Shown here: in pieces, positions 9,568-19,716 of the stretch
How positions within the stretch are numbered: the first letter of the stretch is position 1
How the letters are laid out: each line of letters opens with the position of its first letter
NCBI RefSeq assembly: GCF_030547185.1
Contig: NZ_JAUOQR010000013.1
Coordinates: 30,206-94,205 of the forward strand
Direction: 5' to 3'
DNA length: 64,000 nucleotides
From: Neptuniibacter sp. 1_MG-2023
Lineage (GTDB): Bacteria > Pseudomonadota > Gammaproteobacteria > Pseudomonadales > Balneatricaceae
The notes under the pieces: model-generated
Databases searched by the model: none
Told to the model about the DNA's origin: nothing
The model's input: the letters and a program-made list of their open reading frames with translations, nothing else
Made by a program: the position numbers and the translations under genes

Positions 9568-11070
9568 TTATGTCCGTGGGCGCATGGCAGGAAACAGAAT
9601 CACATCGCGAATTGAAGGCGAATCAGTAAATAGCATGACCAAACGGTCAATACCAATACCTTCCCCCGCAGTCGGTGGTAAGCCATATTCTAAAGCATTG
9701 ATGTAGTCATCATCATAATGCATTGCTTCATCATCACCTGCATCTTTTTCTGCCACTTGAGCACTAAAGCGCTCTGCTTGATCTTCTGAGTCATTTAACT
9801 CGGAGAAACCATTAGCAAGCTCACGGCCGGCAACAAAGAACTCAAAGCGATCTGTTACAAATGGGTTATCATCGCTACGACGCGCAAGCGGTGAGACCTC
9901 AGTTGGGTATTCAGTAATAAAGGTCGGTTGCTGAAGGCGATGTTCAACCGTTTTCTCAAAGATTTCGATCTGAACTTTACCTAAGCCCCAACTATCTTTA
10001 ACTGCAATATCTAAACGCTCAGCTATTTGACGCGCTGCATGATCATCAGCCAAAGCTTCAGCAGTAATATCTTCATTAAAATGCAAGATAGAATCAAACA
10101 CACTTAAACGCTGAAACGGCTTAGCCATATCGTATTCAAAGGTTTCAAGGACTTCACCTTCATCATTACGAACCGTATTGATGATCGTTGTTGTACCTAA
10201 CACCTCTTGTGCCACAGTGCGCAGCATATTTTCGGTTAGGTCCATCAGGTCATGATAGTCGGCATAAGCCTGATAGAACTCAATCATAGTGAATTCTGGG
10301 TTATGACGCGTCGATAGACCTTCGTTACGGAAGTTACGGTTGATCTCAAAAACACGTTCAAAACCGCCCACGACCAAACGTTTCAAATAAAGCTCAGGTG
10401 CAATACGAAGATACATATCACGATCTAACGCGTTATGGTGGGTAATAAATGGGCGTGCCGTCGCTCCACCTGGAATAACCTGAAGCATTGGTGTTTCTGC
10501 TTCAATAAAACGACGTTCGGTAAGGAAGTTACGAATACCGGATACAATTTTAGAACGCATTTCAAACACGTTACGTGAATCTTGATTAGTAATCAGATCA
10601 ACATAACGCTGACGGTAACGAATTTCGGTATCCTGCAAACCTTTATGTTTATCCGGTAGCGGACGTAGGTTTTTAGTTAATAACTGGTATTCACCCATAT
10701 CTACATAAAGATCACCTTTACCTGACTTATGTAGTACACCCGTAACACCAATAATATCACCAAGATCTAAACGCTTAGCAAACTTACGCGCTTCTTTATT
10801 GACATAAAACTGCACACGGCCAGTCATATCTTGAATCACGCCAAATGCGCCACGATTAAGCATTACACGACCAGCAATACTAACGGTAATCGCTGCTTCT
10901 TCTAGCTCTTCCTTAGTCTTATCGCCATACTGATCTTGCAAATCCTGAGCGTAAGAATCACGACGGAAGTTATTTGGAAATGCATTCCCCTCTTCACGAA
11001 GCGCATTTAGTTTTTCTCGGCGCTCTGCAATCAGGCGGTTCTCATCTTGCTTCTGATTATTGTCAGACAT
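9568..11070 (-). CDS. lysS: Lysyl-tRNA synthetase, class II
   Basis: Charges tRNA-Lys; the window also carries tRNA-Lys at its right edge and dap genes for lysine synthesis. 500 residues with an N-terminal OB-fold anticodon-binding domain (about 60-145) and a class II catalytic core: motif 2 around [23 protein letters not shown] and motif 3 ending [12 protein letters not shown] near the C-terminus. Downstream of prfB on the same strand, 120 bp apart, the widespread prfB-lysS pair. Confidence 0.97.
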   Translation of the reverse strand: MSDNNQKQDENRLIAERREKLNALREEGNAFPNNFRRDSYAQDLQDQYGDKTKEELEEAAITVSIAGRVMLNRGAFGVIQDMTGRVQFYVNKEARKFAKRLDLGDIIGVTGVLHKSGKGDLYVDMGEYQLLTKNLRPLPDKHKGLQDTEIRYRQRYVDLITNQDSRNVFEMRSKIVSGIRNFLTERRFIEAETPMLQVIPGGATARPFITHHNALDRDMYLRIAPELYLKRLVVGGFERVFEINRNFRNEGLSTRHNPEFTMIEFYQAYADYHDLMDLTENMLRTVAQEVLGTTTIINTVRNDEGEVLETFEYDMAKPFQRLSVFDSILHFNEDITAEALADDHAARQIAERLDIAVKDSWGLGKVQIEIFEKTVEHRLQQPTFITEYPTEVSPLARRSDDNPFVTDRFEFFVAGRELANGFSELNDSEDQAERFSAQVAEKDAGDDEAMHYDDDYINALEYGLPPTAGEGIGIDRLVMLFTDSPSIRDVILFPAMRPRT

Positions 11071-11190
11071 CGGTGGTAAACCTTTAAATTTGTTAACTAA
11101 TAGCCCTACCCGAAAGGAAGAACTTAGCGGTTACAGTTTAAGGCGCAAAACCTATCCCTGTAACAAACGCTATAACCTCAAGAGATCTGT

Positions 11191-12285
11191 TTACAAACCA
11201 GCTTTTAAACTCGCTTCAATAAATAGATCTAGATCGCCATCCAGTACCTTGTCACAGTTGGAACTCTGCACATTGGTACGTAGATCCTTGATACGCTGAT
11301 CATCTAAAACGTAAGAACGAATCTGGCTACCCCAGCCAATATCCGCTTTTGAGTCTTCTAATTCTTGCGCTGCTTCACTGCGTTTTAACATCTCCATCTC
11401 ATAGAGTTTTGCACGCAGCTGCTTCATACAAGTATCTTTGTTCTGGTGCTGTGAACGCTGACTCTGACTCTGCACAACAATACCTGATGGTTCATGGGTA
11501 ATACGTACAGCAGATTCCGTTCTGTTTACATGCTGTCCACCTGCACCCGAGGCACGGTAAACATCAACACGTAGATCAGCAGGGTTAATATCGATCTCTA
11601 CGTTATCGTCAATCTCCGGCGAAACAAATACCGAAGAAAAGGAAGTATGACGGCGGCCACCAGAATCAAAAGGTGATTTACGTACTAAACGGTGTACACC
11701 CGTTTCTGTACGAAGCCAACCAAATGCATATTCACCTTGAAAGCGAATCGTAGCAGATTTAATCCCTGCCACATCACCCGCTGAGCACTCTAACAATTCA
11801 GTTTTAAAGCCTTTATCTTCGCCCCAGCGAAGATACATTCGCAACATCATCTCAGCCCAGTCTTGAGCTTCTGTGCCACCAGAACCTGACTGAATATCCA
11901 GAAAGGCATTATTAGGATCCGCTTCACCAGAAAACATACGACGAAATTCAAGTTTCTGTAGACGTTCCATCATGGCCGCCACATCATTTTCGACTTCACC
12001 GACCGTATCTTCATCGTCTTCTTCGACGGCCATATCCAGCAGGTCACGGGTATCTTCAACACCCGCAGTCAGATCGTCAATTGTTTCAACAACCATCTCA
12101 AGTGCTGAACGTTCTTTACCAAGCTGTTGAGCATTTTCTGGATTATCCCAAATAGCGGGATCTTCTAGCTCACGAGTCACCTCTTCTAGGCGCTCTTTTT
12201 TACCTTCATAATCAAGAAAACCGCGCAATTCGTTCGCGCGTTCGCTAATATCTTTTAAGGCATTGAGAATCGGGTTAATTTCCAT
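11191..12285 (-). CDS. prfB: Peptide chain release factor 2, no programmed frameshift
   Basis: Recognises UGA and UAA stop codons. The tripeptide anticodon S-P-F (in RKSPFDSGG) identifies it as RF2, and GGQ (in GAGGQHVNR) is the catalytic loop. The whole 364-residue protein is read in one frame: where Escherichia coli has CUU-UGA-C and needs a +1 shift, this gene reads TTT CTT GAT TAT (F-L-D-Y) with no in-frame UGA. The autoregulatory frameshift is therefore absent. ATG 12285 fits the normal N-terminus (MEINPI). Confidence 0.97.
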   Translation of the reverse strand: MEINPILNALKDISERANELRGFLDYEGKKERLEEVTRELEDPAIWDNPENAQQLGKERSALEMVVETIDDLTAGVEDTRDLLDMAVEEDDEDTVGEVENDVAAMMERLQKLEFRRMFSGEADPNNAFLDIQSGSGGTEAQDWAEMMLRMYLRWGEDKGFKTELLECSAGDVAGIKSATIRFQGEYAFGWLRTETGVHRLVRKSPFDSGGRRHTSFSSVFVSPEIDDNVEIDINPADLRVDVYRASGAGGQHVNRTESAVRITHEPSGIVVQSQSQRSQHQNKDTCMKQLRAKLYEMEMLKRSEAAQELEDSKADIGWGSQIRSYVLDDQRIKDLRTNVQSSNCDKVLDGDLDLFIEASLKAGL

Positions 12286-12468
12286 GATAAAAATCGTAGA
12301 CGGCCGTTTGAAAAAGTGCGGTATTTTATCGAAATTAAGCGTATAACACTACCAATTTCGACCCTATCTACGCTTTAATTGCCTTTAAAATGAAATTCTC
12401 GACTCAAACTAGCATCACACAGAAACAAAGATTTAGAATAAGTTTATTCAGTAACTACGGAATCAAAG

Positions 12469-13920
12469 ATGCTTAGTAAAACCATCCTATTACTCTGCAC
12501 ACTTATTTTTACACCCCATCTATACGCGTCTACAGGCGGCACTCCCCTAATATTGTCTGATATGACCGGATCAATTTTTGGTATTTTGGCACTGATTATT
12601 TTTGTTATCGGTTATATTTTTGTACTCGGTGAAGAGTTTATCCACCTTCGAAAATCAAAACCGATTATGGTGGCGGCAGGATTGATATGGTTATTAACAG
12701 GTATCGCCTACTCTCTTAGTGGCGACGAATTCACAGCGGGATTAGCCGTAAAGCAATACATTCTCGAATATGCCGAGCTATTTCTATTTCTATTAGCCGC
12801 TATGACATTTATCACAACAATGGAGGAGCGATTAGTGTTCGCAGCCCTCCGGTCTTGGCTTGTTGTGCAAAGCTTCTCCTTAAGAAAGATCTATTGGATT
12901 ACGGGTCTACTCGCATTTTTTATCTCACCTATAGCTGACAACCTTTCAACGGCATTACTCATGGGTGCTGTCGTGCTAGCCGTGGGTAATTCATACCATC
13001 ATTTTGTTACTGTCGGTTGTATCAATATTGTTATTGCCGCCAATGCAGGAGGGGCATTCAGCCCGTTCGGTGATATTACAACACTTATGGTTTGGCAAAA
13101 GGGGCTGGTTCAATTTGAGGAGTTTTTACTACTTTTCTTCCCTGCATTAATTACTTGGTTTATACCTGCACTCATTATGAATAGAGTGATTGAGGATGGC
13201 CCACCATCCGGCGAAACAAACCTCCTTCATATGAAGAAAGGTGCTATTACAATTATCTTTATTTTCCTCTTCACAATTGTTCTGTCCGTACTGTCGCACA
13301 GCATTTTACACTTGCCTCCCGTACTCGGCATGATGACTGGGTTAGGGATACTGAAATTATTTGGCTTCTACATCAGCAAACAAGCCCCCATCGTCCAAGA
13401 ACAAGGGCATATTCACAACTTTCAAGCCGAAAATATGCAAAGCCACGAACAGAGCAAAGGCGATAACGCAGATGTGATCCGCCGCTTCAATATATTCAAA
13501 GTTGTTGAGCGCTCCTCATGGGATACACTTATGTTTTTCTATGGCGTCGTACTTTGTGTAGGCGGGCTCGCGACGTTAGGCTACCTTACGCTCCTATCTG
13601 AATTTATGTATAACGGCTTAGGTGCCACAACGGCCAATATACTCGTAGGGGTCGCCTCAGCATTGATAGATAACATTCCTGTTATGTTTGCAGTATTGAG
13701 CATGAAACCCGATATGAACGTACAGCAGTGGTTACTCGTCACACTGACTGCTGGCATTGGTGGTTCACTTCTTTCTGTAGGTTCAGCAGCCGGGATAGCG
13801 CTCATGGGACAAGCTCAAGGGGTTTACACTTTTATGAGCCATCTGAAATGGAGTTGGGCAATATTGATCGGTTATAGCTTTGGTATATTAACCCACCTGT
13901 ATATTAGCGGGTTAATATAG
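12469..13920 (+). CDS. nhaD: Na+/H+ antiporter NhaD
   Basis: Inner-membrane sodium (and lithium) proton antiporter of the NhaD/ArsB superfamily, 483 residues with an N-terminal signal-like helix and about a dozen membrane helices. Conserved polar segments include SPIADNLSTALLMGA, AANAGGAFSPFGDITT and SALIDNIPVMFAVL, with the buried Asp and Asn residues of the ion path. Fits a salt-exposed, marine lifestyle. Divergent from prfB, sharing a 183-bp intergenic region, and single on its strand. Confidence 0.93.
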   Translation: MLSKTILLLCTLIFTPHLYASTGGTPLILSDMTGSIFGILALIIFVIGYIFVLGEEFIHLRKSKPIMVAAGLIWLLTGIAYSLSGDEFTAGLAVKQYILEYAELFLFLLAAMTFITTMEERLVFAALRSWLVVQSFSLRKIYWITGLLAFFISPIADNLSTALLMGAVVLAVGNSYHHFVTVGCINIVIAANAGGAFSPFGDITTLMVWQKGLVQFEEFLLLFFPALITWFIPALIMNRVIEDGPPSGETNLLHMKKGAITIIFIFLFTIVLSVLSHSILHLPPVLGMMTGLGILKLFGFYISKQAPIVQEQGHIHNFQAENMQSHEQSKGDNADVIRRFNIFKVVERSSWDTLMFFYGVVLCVGGLATLGYLTLLSEFMYNGLGATTANILVGVASALIDNIPVMFAVLSMKPDMNVQQWLLVTLTAGIGGSLLSVGSAAGIALMGQAQGVYTFMSHLKWSWAILIGYSFGILTHLYISGLI

Positions 13921-13949
13921 GAAGCATCCATAACGCATAACAATCAACG

Positions 13950-14471
13950 TCAAAGCATATCAAACTCAGCGAGGACCTGTTGTGACCATTGCTCAACCCG
14001 TGCAAGGGTCTCACCATGCTGACAATCTTCATCGATTGCCAAACCAACAAACTGACGACCATCTTCAGTTAACGCTTTAGATGCATCAAAACTATAGCCT
14101 TCAATAGGCCAGTACCCGACCATCTCAGCACCTTGTGCTTTCAGAAGATCGTGGAGTAATCCCATCGCATCAAGAAACCATTCGCCGTAACCAATTTGAT
14201 CGCCCAAACCAAATACAGCGCAGGTCTTACCTGCAACATTAGCGTTTTCTACAATCTCCCATAAATCAGCCCAATCTTCCTGCAATTCCCCAAAATCCCA
14301 AGTAGGGATGCCTAAAATAAGATATTGATAATCAGAGAGACCGTCTAAACCATCCGCTGCAATATCGATCCGATCGATTTTATCAAACCCTATATTTTCA
14401 GCGATAAGATCCGCAACGCTTTCAGTATTCCCCGTTGTCGAACCATAAAAAAGACCAATCGGTGCTGCCAT
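13950..14471 (-). CDS. fldB: Long-chain flavodoxin, FldB-like
   Basis: FMN electron carrier, 173 residues. Phosphate-binding loop YGSTTGNTE (residues 9-17), then LGIPTWDFGELQEDW and GLGDQIGYGEWFLDAMG. These two blocks are closer to Escherichia coli FldB than to FldA, and the insertion typical of long-chain flavodoxins is present. Follows the phasin gene on the same strand, but a terminator separates them. The partner reductase is not in the window. Confidence 0.88.
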   Translation of the reverse strand: MAAPIGLFYGSTTGNTESVADLIAENIGFDKIDRIDIAADGLDGLSDYQYLILGIPTWDFGELQEDWADLWEIVENANVAGKTCAVFGLGDQIGYGEWFLDAMGLLHDLLKAQGAEMVGYWPIEGYSFDASKALTEDGRQFVGLAIDEDCQHGETLARVEQWSQQVLAEFDML

Positions 14472-14497
14472 TCTTTATACCTTACCCCAAATAAACA

Positions 14498-14520
14498 AAA
14501 AGCAGCCCTTGGCTGCTTTT
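14498..14520 (-). terminator. Terminator after the phasin gene
   Basis: Inverted repeat AAAAGCAGCC / GGCTGCTTTT with a 3-nt loop, 16 bp beyond the phasin stop; on the minus strand the stem is followed by a T-rich stretch. Confidence 0.8.
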
Positions 14521-14535
14521 ATAAATGATAACAAA

Positions 14536-14859
14536 TTACTTATTAAAAGCATCGAAAGCAGAATGTGCAATCTCTTCAATTTCCATTCTTGCATCTTGTA
14601 AAGCTTTCAAATTTTGATCACTAGCGCTTTTAATTGTTGTTTCCAAATCTCGTGCATAACTCTTTTGAAGATCAACAAGGTCGGTAGGCGACTGGCATTT
14701 CTGCATCTCTTGTGTCTGCTGTATAGTGGCTTCAATACAAGATTTAGTACACGCCATCTGCTGCCGAGTTAGCTCCTCCAACATTTTCGTTTGTATATTA
14801 ACCAGTTCTCTAAAAGGCTCTATTGAATCTGATATTTTCTTATTCATGTCTTGGAACAT
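14536..14859 (-). CDS. Phasin family protein
   Basis: 107 residues, all-helical and amphipathic, without signal peptide; heptad-rich, with many Gln and Lys. It fits the phasin family, small proteins that coat polyhydroxyalkanoate granules. Two Cys (AC-TKSC) near the centre are unusual. A strong ribosome site (GAGGAAG) precedes ATG 14859. No PHA synthase gene is present in the window, so a role in granule coating rests on family resemblance. Confidence 0.75.
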   Translation of the reverse strand: MFQDMNKKISDSIEPFRELVNIQTKMLEELTRQQMACTKSCIEATIQQTQEMQKCQSPTDLVDLQKSYARDLETTIKSASDQNLKALQDARMEIEEIAHSAFDAFNK

Positions 14860-15033
14860 AACAACTTCCTCTACCCTACCGCCAGAAGCACAACAATTTA
14901 ACGCCGTTTATAATTCACATAATGTACGCATGATTTATTTCTTTAATCACTTATAATAAAGCACTCTATCATTGAAATGGCAAAGCTTATCTTGCCCTTA
15001 TGATACCAAATAACAATATTAAGGATGTAGAAA

Positions 15034-15426
15034 ATGCGCCTATTACACACTATGTTACGTGTCACAGATTTACAAAAATCAATAGACTTCTACACCAATA
15101 TATTAGGAATGCAGCTTTTACGCAGCAAGGATTACCCTGAAGGTCGTTTCTCCCTTACCTTTTTAGGCTACGGTGACGAATCTGAGACCACAGCATTAGA
15201 ATTAACTCATAATTGGGACACTGATAGTTATGATTTAGGTAATGCTTATGGTCATATCGCGATTGAAGTGGATGATGTATACAAAGCCTGCGAAAAAATA
15301 AAAAGTAAGGGCGGTGAGATCGTTCGTGAAGCTGGACCTATGAAAAACAGCACAACCATACTTGCCTTCGCAAAAGACCCCGATGGCTACATGATTGAGC
15401 TACTCGACAAAACACGAAACGACTAA
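15034..15426 (+). CDS. gloA: Lactoylglutathione lyase (glyoxalase I)
   Basis: Converts the methylglyoxal-glutathione adduct to S-lactoylglutathione. 130 residues with two betaalphabeta-beta-beta modules. The four metal ligands His5, Glu56, His74 and Glu122 fall at exactly the positions known in the nickel-dependent Escherichia coli enzyme. Ribosome site AAGGATG before the ATG. Followed by a strong hairpin. Confidence 0.97.
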   Translation: MRLLHTMLRVTDLQKSIDFYTNILGMQLLRSKDYPEGRFSLTFLGYGDESETTALELTHNWDTDSYDLGNAYGHIAIEVDDVYKACEKIKSKGGEIVREAGPMKNSTTILAFAKDPDGYMIELLDKTRND

Positions 15427-15815
15427 GTCTCCCCCCTCCAAACAGATATAAAATATCAACTCTGCAGCGATCAGCCTTATCGCTGCAGAGAATACCTTTT
15501 ACACCGATAAGAAACGCCGAGCAATCCCACCTCACTGACACTCCACCTAACGGACCAAAACCTGCATTTAAGCACCCCTCAAATACCGAAAAACCTTAAT
15601 CATCGGTAATTACACCCTTATTTTTAGACGTGGATCATTATCAGGACAATAGCAACGATGTATATTAGAATCCACTAAACAACAAGGGCCGCGATTTTAT
15701 AAATTGCATATAAAATTCACCTTTATCTTCATAAGATATGAAAATTTGTCTTCAATAGGGTTATAATTACCCACCTCTCTCGAATCCTAACGACATTTAA
15801 AGTGAGCGATACTCG
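15427..15815. other. Intergenic region gloA to Sel1 gene
   Basis: 389 bp without a supported gene. It holds the hairpin at 15460-15490 and, close to the next gene, a TATAAT hexamer (15762-15767) with no good -35 match. The small minus-strand frame overlapping the gloA end has no ribosome site and is not believed. Confidence 0.6.
15460..15490 (+). terminator. Strong hairpin after gloA
   Basis: Perfect 12-bp arms CTCTGCAGCGAT / ATCGCTGCAGAG with a 7-nt loop, 34 bp after the gloA stop. The T-run is weak (AATACCTTTT), so it could be an RNA-stabilising hairpin as well as a terminator. Confidence 0.6.
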
Positions 15816-16613
15816 ATGAAGAAACAAATCCTTTTAGCTGCAGGTTTGATGCTAAGCATTAGCACAACCCAACTAATAGCAGCTGATCTAGGCAAAGGCA
15901 CGATAGCTTTTGACAACAAAGATTACACTACTGCGTTTAATGAGCTGAATTCGTTGGCTAAAGAAGGCAACCAAGATGCTATGAACATGGTTGGCCAAAT
16001 GTATGAAAATGGCTGGGGCGTTGATAAAGACATTAAAAAAGCCCGCCGTTTTTATAGCCGCGGTGCAGCTTTAGGTCATATGGGCTCCGTTAACAGCCTG
16101 CGAGCCTTAAAAAACCAAGAATACAAAAAAGAACTGGTTACAGTCCTACCTGCTGCAGAAGCGGGAGATGCTACAGCACAAAACCGTCTAGGAGAGATGG
16201 CGGAATTTGGCTACGGCATGAAACGAGATCCAAATTTAGCAATTCAGTGGTATAAACAAGCCGCTGACCAAGGCTTAATTGCTGCACAACATAATATCGG
16301 ACGCTGCTACAATTTTGGCACGGGCGTAGAGCAGGACTTTGCCGAAGCTGAACATTGGTATCGTAAAGCTGCAGAACAAGGCCATACCGATGCAATGTTC
16401 TTTTTAGGTACTCTTTACTCCAATAATCATGGAGCACAAGCTGACCAGAACACTAACGTTTTAGCTTACGCATGGATGCATAATGCAGCAGAGCTTGGTA
16501 ATCGCACAGCGGTGGCTATCGAGAAACGCCTAGTTATGAAGCTGAATGAAAGTGAATTAAGCGATGCAAAACAATTAGCGGCAACTTACCGCCAAGAGTA
16601 CGTCGGCAAATAA
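15816..16613 (+). CDS. Secreted Sel1-repeat (TPR-like) protein
   Basis: 265 residues with an N-terminal signal peptide (basic start, LLAAGLMLSIS core, likely cleavage after about residue 23). Then Sel1-like repeats of about 36 residues, with the pattern A-x2-G-x4-Q-x2-G-x2-Y-x2-G-x-G-V-x-D, seen at about 50-85, 115-150, 151-186 and 187-225. Such repeats form alpha-solenoids for protein-protein contact; specific partners cannot be told. Likely periplasmic. A clear terminator follows, so it is transcribed alone. Confidence 0.85.
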   Translation: MKKQILLAAGLMLSISTTQLIAADLGKGTIAFDNKDYTTAFNELNSLAKEGNQDAMNMVGQMYENGWGVDKDIKKARRFYSRGAALGHMGSVNSLRALKNQEYKKELVTVLPAAEAGDATAQNRLGEMAEFGYGMKRDPNLAIQWYKQAADQGLIAAQHNIGRCYNFGTGVEQDFAEAEHWYRKAAEQGHTDAMFFLGTLYSNNHGAQADQNTNVLAYAWMHNAAELGNRTAVAIEKRLVMKLNESELSDAKQLAATYRQEYVGK

Positions 16614-16635
16614 ACTTCATATCGACTTATTCGAT

Positions 16636-16668
16636 AAAGGCGATCTTATGATCGCCTTTATTATTTTA
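16636..16668 (+). terminator. Terminator after Sel1-repeat gene
   Basis: Perfect 10-bp stem AAAGGCGATC / GATCGCCTTT with loop TTAT, followed by the T-rich tail ATTATTTTA, 22 bp after the stop codon. Confidence 0.85.
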
Positions 16669-16830
16669 TAAGACCCTATTTACTTTAAAGAAGCGCTAAG
16701 CTGATTTTATTTCATTCAAGATCACTATTGATTGATGATATAATGATCAACAACACTGATAGATACCCCCTTGATAAACAGGTACGATCTTTCACCCCAA
16801 GCCGCCACCCTTATAAGATGAATAAACCTT

Positions 16831-18075
16831 ATGAATAGCGTGAAAACGCCCTCTACAACTATGTTAAATATACCTTCTAATCGTACACGCAAAGCCGCAG
16901 TAGTTATCTTTGCAGCAAGCTTGTTTATCTATAGTTTGTATTGGCTAAACACCTATGAATCCAACAAGCTTATGTGGCTTATGTTTATCGGCGGACTGCT
17001 AGGCCTTTCTCTTTATCATGCGTCATTTGGCTTCACTACAGCTTGGCGCAACTTCATCATCAACCGTCGAGGTCGCGGTCTAAGAGCGCAGATGATTATG
17101 CTCGCCGTGACGGTATGCCTGTTCTTCCCTGCATTAAATGCAGGTGAGCTTTTTGGCGAAGAGGTTAGAGGTTATATCCGCCCATTGGGCTCTTCAGTCC
17201 TTATCGGCGCATTTATCTTCGGTATTGGTATGCAACTAGGTAACGGCTGCGCATCGGGCAACCTTTATCATGCAGGCGGTGGTCAAGTACGCGCTATACC
17301 AAGCATGATCGGCTTTGTAATAGGTGGATTATGGGCAACAGCAGACTATGAATGGTGGATGGAACTTCCCCAGTTCACCCCTATATCCCTAATTGAAGAA
17401 ACCGGTGTTAGTGCTGCCATCATCTTAAACCTCGCCCTGTTTGCTGCAATTTCAGGACTTACTATCTGGTTAGAGAAACGCACCCACGGGGAGATAGAAA
17501 AAGATAACCCATTAGCCGACACCAATCATTGGCGGCGCTACCTACAAGGCCCATGGCCTTTTATTTGGGGAGCACTCGCTTTAGCATGTTTGAACTTCGC
17601 CACACTGGCACTAACCGGCCGCCCATGGGCCGTTGCAGTAGCCTATCCGCTTTGGGGTGCAAAACTTGCGATGCTTCTCGAAATGGAACTAGAATTCGAT
17701 TTTTGGACTTACTGGCTACAACCGGGAAGGGAAACCGCTCTAAGCCAACCCCTTACCAGCGATATTAATTCAGTAATGAACGCGGGTGTATTACTCGGTG
17801 CCTTTTTTGCTGCAGCAATAGCGGGTAAATTTTCCTTCGAGTGGCGCTTACCTTTGTTACATTGGGTCGCAGCCATTTTAGGTGGATTGATGCTAGGTTA
17901 TGGCGCTACTATAGCCTTTGGCTGTAATATTGGCGCCTATTTTGGCGGCATAGCCTCTGGTAGCTTACATGGCTGGCTATGGTTGATTGCAGCCTTTGCG
18001 GGGAGTTATATAGGCAGTCACCTACGCCCCTTGTTTAAATTAGATAAAAAAACATCAATGCGTAGCTCGTGTTAA
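16831..18075 (+). CDS. YeeE/YedE family sulfur-compound transporter
   Basis: 414-residue polytopic inner-membrane protein. The two halves each carry a family signature with a key Cys: GNGCASGNLYHAGGG (about residue 140) and AFGCNIGAYFGGI (about 367). In the characterised member TsuA such cysteines line a path for thiosulfate uptake. No tusA-like or sulfur-oxidation gene lies next to it, so the substrate is inferred only from the family. Start at ATG 16831; a second in-frame ATG is ten codons further on. Confidence 0.88.
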   Translation: MNSVKTPSTTMLNIPSNRTRKAAVVIFAASLFIYSLYWLNTYESNKLMWLMFIGGLLGLSLYHASFGFTTAWRNFIINRRGRGLRAQMIMLAVTVCLFFPALNAGELFGEEVRGYIRPLGSSVLIGAFIFGIGMQLGNGCASGNLYHAGGGQVRAIPSMIGFVIGGLWATADYEWWMELPQFTPISLIEETGVSAAIILNLALFAAISGLTIWLEKRTHGEIEKDNPLADTNHWRRYLQGPWPFIWGALALACLNFATLALTGRPWAVAVAYPLWGAKLAMLLEMELEFDFWTYWLQPGRETALSQPLTSDINSVMNAGVLLGAFFAAAIAGKFSFEWRLPLLHWVAAILGGLMLGYGATIAFGCNIGAYFGGIASGSLHGWLWLIAAFAGSYIGSHLRPLFKLDKKTSMRSSC

Positions 18076-18119
18076 AAACACTTATCATTTTTAAATAATT
18101 AAGATTAAAGCGGTCCCCG

Positions 18120-18578
18120 ATGTCACGTTCATTTAAAGAAACATATTCCGATATAAAAGTTGCCAGCCCAATCAAACGTTTAGGCGCTTTTGTCTATGAC
18201 ATGATACTGATTATCGCGTTACTTATGGTTTCCACCGGTATTATCACTATGGGATTTAATCAGGGAGAGTCCGTCCAAGGCCCCCTCTTCCAATCCTTCC
18301 TTTTTATTTTGGTCTACCTGTTTTTATCTTTTTTCTGGATGAGAAACGGCCAAACATTAGGCATGCTTGCCTGGCGTTTACGGGTGCAAACCACAGAAGG
18401 AGAGCGCCTGAATGCAAAGCAATGCTTACTTCGATATATCGTAGGTATACTCTCCCTATTGGCGGGAGGTGCAGGATTTTTATGGATGTTCATCAACAAA
18501 CAAAAAATGACATGGCACGACATAGCCTCAGGCACTCATGTTATTGAACTACCTAAGCGCGCTAAGATTTTAGAATAA
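18120..18578 (+). CDS. RDD family membrane protein
   Basis: 152 residues with an RDD-domain pattern: the first helix follows RLGAFVYDMILIIALL, the second spans about 60-80, and the segment NGQTLGMLAWRLRV after it is the usual conserved loop. A third hydrophobic segment follows (about 108-123). Function of the family is unsettled (some members move ions or osmolytes). 45 bp downstream of the YeeE/YedE gene, so it may be in the same transcript; convergent with lptG. Confidence 0.85.
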   Translation: MSRSFKETYSDIKVASPIKRLGAFVYDMILIIALLMVSTGIITMGFNQGESVQGPLFQSFLFILVYLFLSFFWMRNGQTLGMLAWRLRVQTTEGERLNAKQCLLRYIVGILSLLAGGAGFLWMFINKQKMTWHDIASGTHVIELPKRAKILE

Positions 18579-18587
18579 ACATGAATA

Positions 18588-18617
18588 AGCTGTGGCTTAG
18601 CTAAACAATCCACAGCT
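18588..18617. terminator. Hairpin between convergent RDD gene and lptG
   Basis: 8-bp arms AGCTGTGG / CCACAGCT around a 14-nt loop, placed in the 49 bp between two converging genes. There is no clear T-run on either side, so its role as terminator is a guess from position. Confidence 0.4.
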
Positions 18618-18627
18618 CATAAGTGAG

Positions 18628-19716
18628 TTACTTAGCTCTATTAAGTAACCAAAAACCAAGCCCAATACAGATCAGAATCGGCAACAACACAGCAACTAAA
18701 GGCGAAAAGCCAAACACGGCACTGGTTGGCCCTAAAACATCTTGGCTTAGCTTAAAGGTCAAACCTACAATAATACCGGTTATCAAGCGCTGCCCTAATG
18801 TAACACTGCGCAAAGGACCAAAAATAAAAGACACTGCAACAATAACTAAGGCAAAAATAGCAACTGGAAGTAATAACTTACTCCAGAAAGCAACACGATA
18901 TTGCGAAGAAGCTAATCCCTGCTCATCCAGATAATCCCCGTAAGAAAGTAGCCCAGCCATAGATAAATTGGTCGGTTCAATCATCACAACTTTAAGCAAT
19001 TCAGGTGTCAAACCGCTCGGCCAAACCTCTTCTTTAAGTATGGATGTTTCCAACTGTACCGTAGCGGGGTCACTGTCATCAACCTTGTTTGGAAAACGAG
19101 TTTCTTTAATATCCGATAGTAACCAATCTTTGCCATCATAACGTGCCTCTTTTGCAAAACTAGCACGTGCCAAGGTCAAGTCGTCATTAAATTCATAACG
19201 GGTCAAGCCACGTACAGAGCCATCAGGGATAACCGCATTAATATGCAAGAAGGTCATCTCATCTCTATGCCAAACATGGCTTGCATCACTAATCGCTGAA
19301 TTCCCTGTAAGCATCACCTGACGATGGCTTTGCGCACTCTGCTCACTTTGTGGCACAACGAACTCACCCAAACTTAAGGCCATCACAATAATCAGCAGTA
19401 CAGGCTTCATCACAGATAAGATAATACCGAATGTTGAAATACCAGCCGCCCGCATAACCGTCAGCTCTGAACTAGAGGCCAAAATACCTAACCCTAACAA
19501 ACACCCAATTAAGCTAGACAGAGGAATAAATTCATAGAAACGACGCGGCGCTGTTAACATAATGTACTTAAGTGCGGCAGCAAAGGTATAGTCGCCCGCA
19601 ACGTCTTTCATCTCTTCGACTAACGCGAAAAGCATATCCAAACCAGCAACCACTAAAAGAACAATTAGAAAGCCCCCCAGCACATGACGGGCTACATAAA
19701 GGTCTAAAATTTTCAT
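18628..19716 (-). CDS. lptG: LPS export permease LptG
   Basis: One of the two transmembrane subunits of the LptB2FG transporter that extracts lipopolysaccharide from the inner membrane. 362 residues: three helices at the N-terminal side, a periplasmic beta-jellyroll domain (about 130-265) and three C-terminal helices. ATG 19716 overlaps the lptF stop (ATGA) and matches the family's N-terminus (LDLYVARHV), so the longer TTG start at 19731 is rejected. Confidence 0.96.
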   Translation of the reverse strand: MKILDLYVARHVLGGFLIVLLVVAGLDMLFALVEEMKDVAGDYTFAAALKYIMLTAPRRFYEFIPLSSLIGCLLGLGILASSSELTVMRAAGISTFGIILSVMKPVLLIIVMALSLGEFVVPQSEQSAQSHRQVMLTGNSAISDASHVWHRDEMTFLHINAVIPDGSVRGLTRYEFNDDLTLARASFAKEARYDGKDWLLSDIKETRFPNKVDDSDPATVQLETSILKEEVWPSGLTPELLKVVMIEPTNLSMAGLLSYGDYLDEQGLASSQYRVAFWSKLLLPVAIFALVIVAVSFIFGPLRSVTLGQRLITGIIVGLTFKLSQDVLGPTSAVFGFSPLVAVLLPILICIGLGFWLLNRAK

